From positions 1-6,346 of the forward strand of contig DNWZ01000132.1 of NCBI GenBank assembly GCA_003506095.1: a stretch of 6,346 nucleotides of DNA, read 5' to 3'. Both the position numbers and the translations under genes were made by a program. The notes beneath the pieces are model-generated. The model saw nothing but the letters and a program-made list of their open reading frames with translations, was not told where the DNA came from and did not search any database. The stretch's first letter is position 1. Every line of letters starts with the position of its first letter. This DNA comes from Planctomycetaceae bacterium (GTDB lineage: Bacteria > Planctomycetota > Planctomycetia > Pirellulales > Pirellulaceae). Positions 6,040 to 6,346 of the stretch are shown piece by piece.

Positions 6040-6346
6040 GATAGTTTGAACACCTAGCGTTTCGGACAAAGCTGCGGCATCATAATCAATCAATGAACAG
6101 CGCAGAAAAGCAAGGTTTCATTAACTGCCGCGCGGCGATTGCCTTCAAGCAATCAGGCAACCTCAAGTCTAACTCGCAGCTATTATTTCATATTGCACTT
6201 AGCAACTCACAAACATATTTTCTTTCAACAGATTCAAAAATAAAAAAAGTGCAACTTTGTAACTGCTAATCCGGCCGCAATACAAAACAGGTGAACCTTC
6301 TGAATAAAGTTTTTTTGCTGAGGTGGAATGCTCCCCAAAACCTGAT
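6040..6346. other. AT-rich upstream region, probable control region of the minus-strand cluster
   Basis: No convincing complete gene lies in these 307 bases. From about 6180 to 6260 the sequence is clearly AT-rich, as expected for promoter DNA, but I find no -35/-10 pair good enough to name. It contains GCCGCGCGGC, a perfect 10-base palindrome at 6127-6136. Next to it is a GATTGC/GCAATC hairpin (6137-6142 with 6149-6154). Near the right edge, a plus-strand frame starting at GTG 6291 runs open to the window end (MNLLNKVFLLRWNAPQNL if GTG is read as Met). It could be the first codons of a divergent gene, but 18 codons are too few to judge. Confidence 0.5.
6193..6254. repeat. 8-base inverted repeat in the upstream AT-rich region
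   Basis: TTGCACTT at 6193-6200 and its exact reverse complement AAGTGCAA at 6247-6254 are 54 bases apart start to start, close to five helical turns. They lie within the probable promoter region before the GT2 gene. This layout would suit two facing protein-binding half-sites, but an 8-base match can arise by chance. Confidence 0.3.

Noticed and set aside
6040..6093. Upstream start (ATG 6093) for the GT2 enzyme
   Set aside because: The extra 18 residues precede the usual family N-terminus and have no ribosome site. ATG 6039 begins exactly at the conserved first strand.

Overview
The window most resembles a chromosomal piece of a planctomycete, probably Rhodopirellula/Pirellulales-like. The evidence is a DUF1559 pseudopilin-like protein with the H-X9-DG C-terminal motif, a lipoprotein made of 24-residue 'T-x-[IV]-[TS]-D-x-G' leucine-rich repeats, moderate GC content, and gene starts that mostly lack good Shine-Dalgarno sites. 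The assignment rests on protein style only, since there is no rRNA or other marker gene. I see no tRNA, rRNA, CRISPR array, transposase or insertion-sequence end.

Left part, plus strand (1-1171): the 3' end of an RNase R gene (final RNB segment, S1 domain, Lys/Arg-rich tail) is followed after 34 bases by a complete small rhomboid-family intramembrane serine protease. A short convergent intergenic region (1172-1279) holds a weak hairpin.

Right part, minus strand (1280-6039): five co-directional genes, in transcription order. They are a DPM1-like polyprenyl-phosphate mannose synthase (GT2), a leucine-rich-repeat lipoprotein that overlaps it by ATGA, a class I SAM-dependent methyltransferase, a PIG-V-like multi-pass GT-C mannosyltransferase, and a DUF1559 protein. 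The first four are packed tightly enough to be one operon. The fifth follows a 69-base gap that contains a promoter-like sequence, so it may be separately transcribed.

The main biological idea is that the first and fourth genes make a matched pair. One would charge a polyprenyl-phosphate carrier with mannose (or a related sugar) on the cytoplasmic face. The other would use that lipid-linked sugar on the outer face of the membrane. A methyltransferase and an exported repeat protein lie between them, suggesting a small envelope-glycosylation locus of unknown acceptor. The 307 bases upstream of the first gene (6040-6346) are AT-rich and hold an inverted-repeat pair and hairpins, and are the likely control region.
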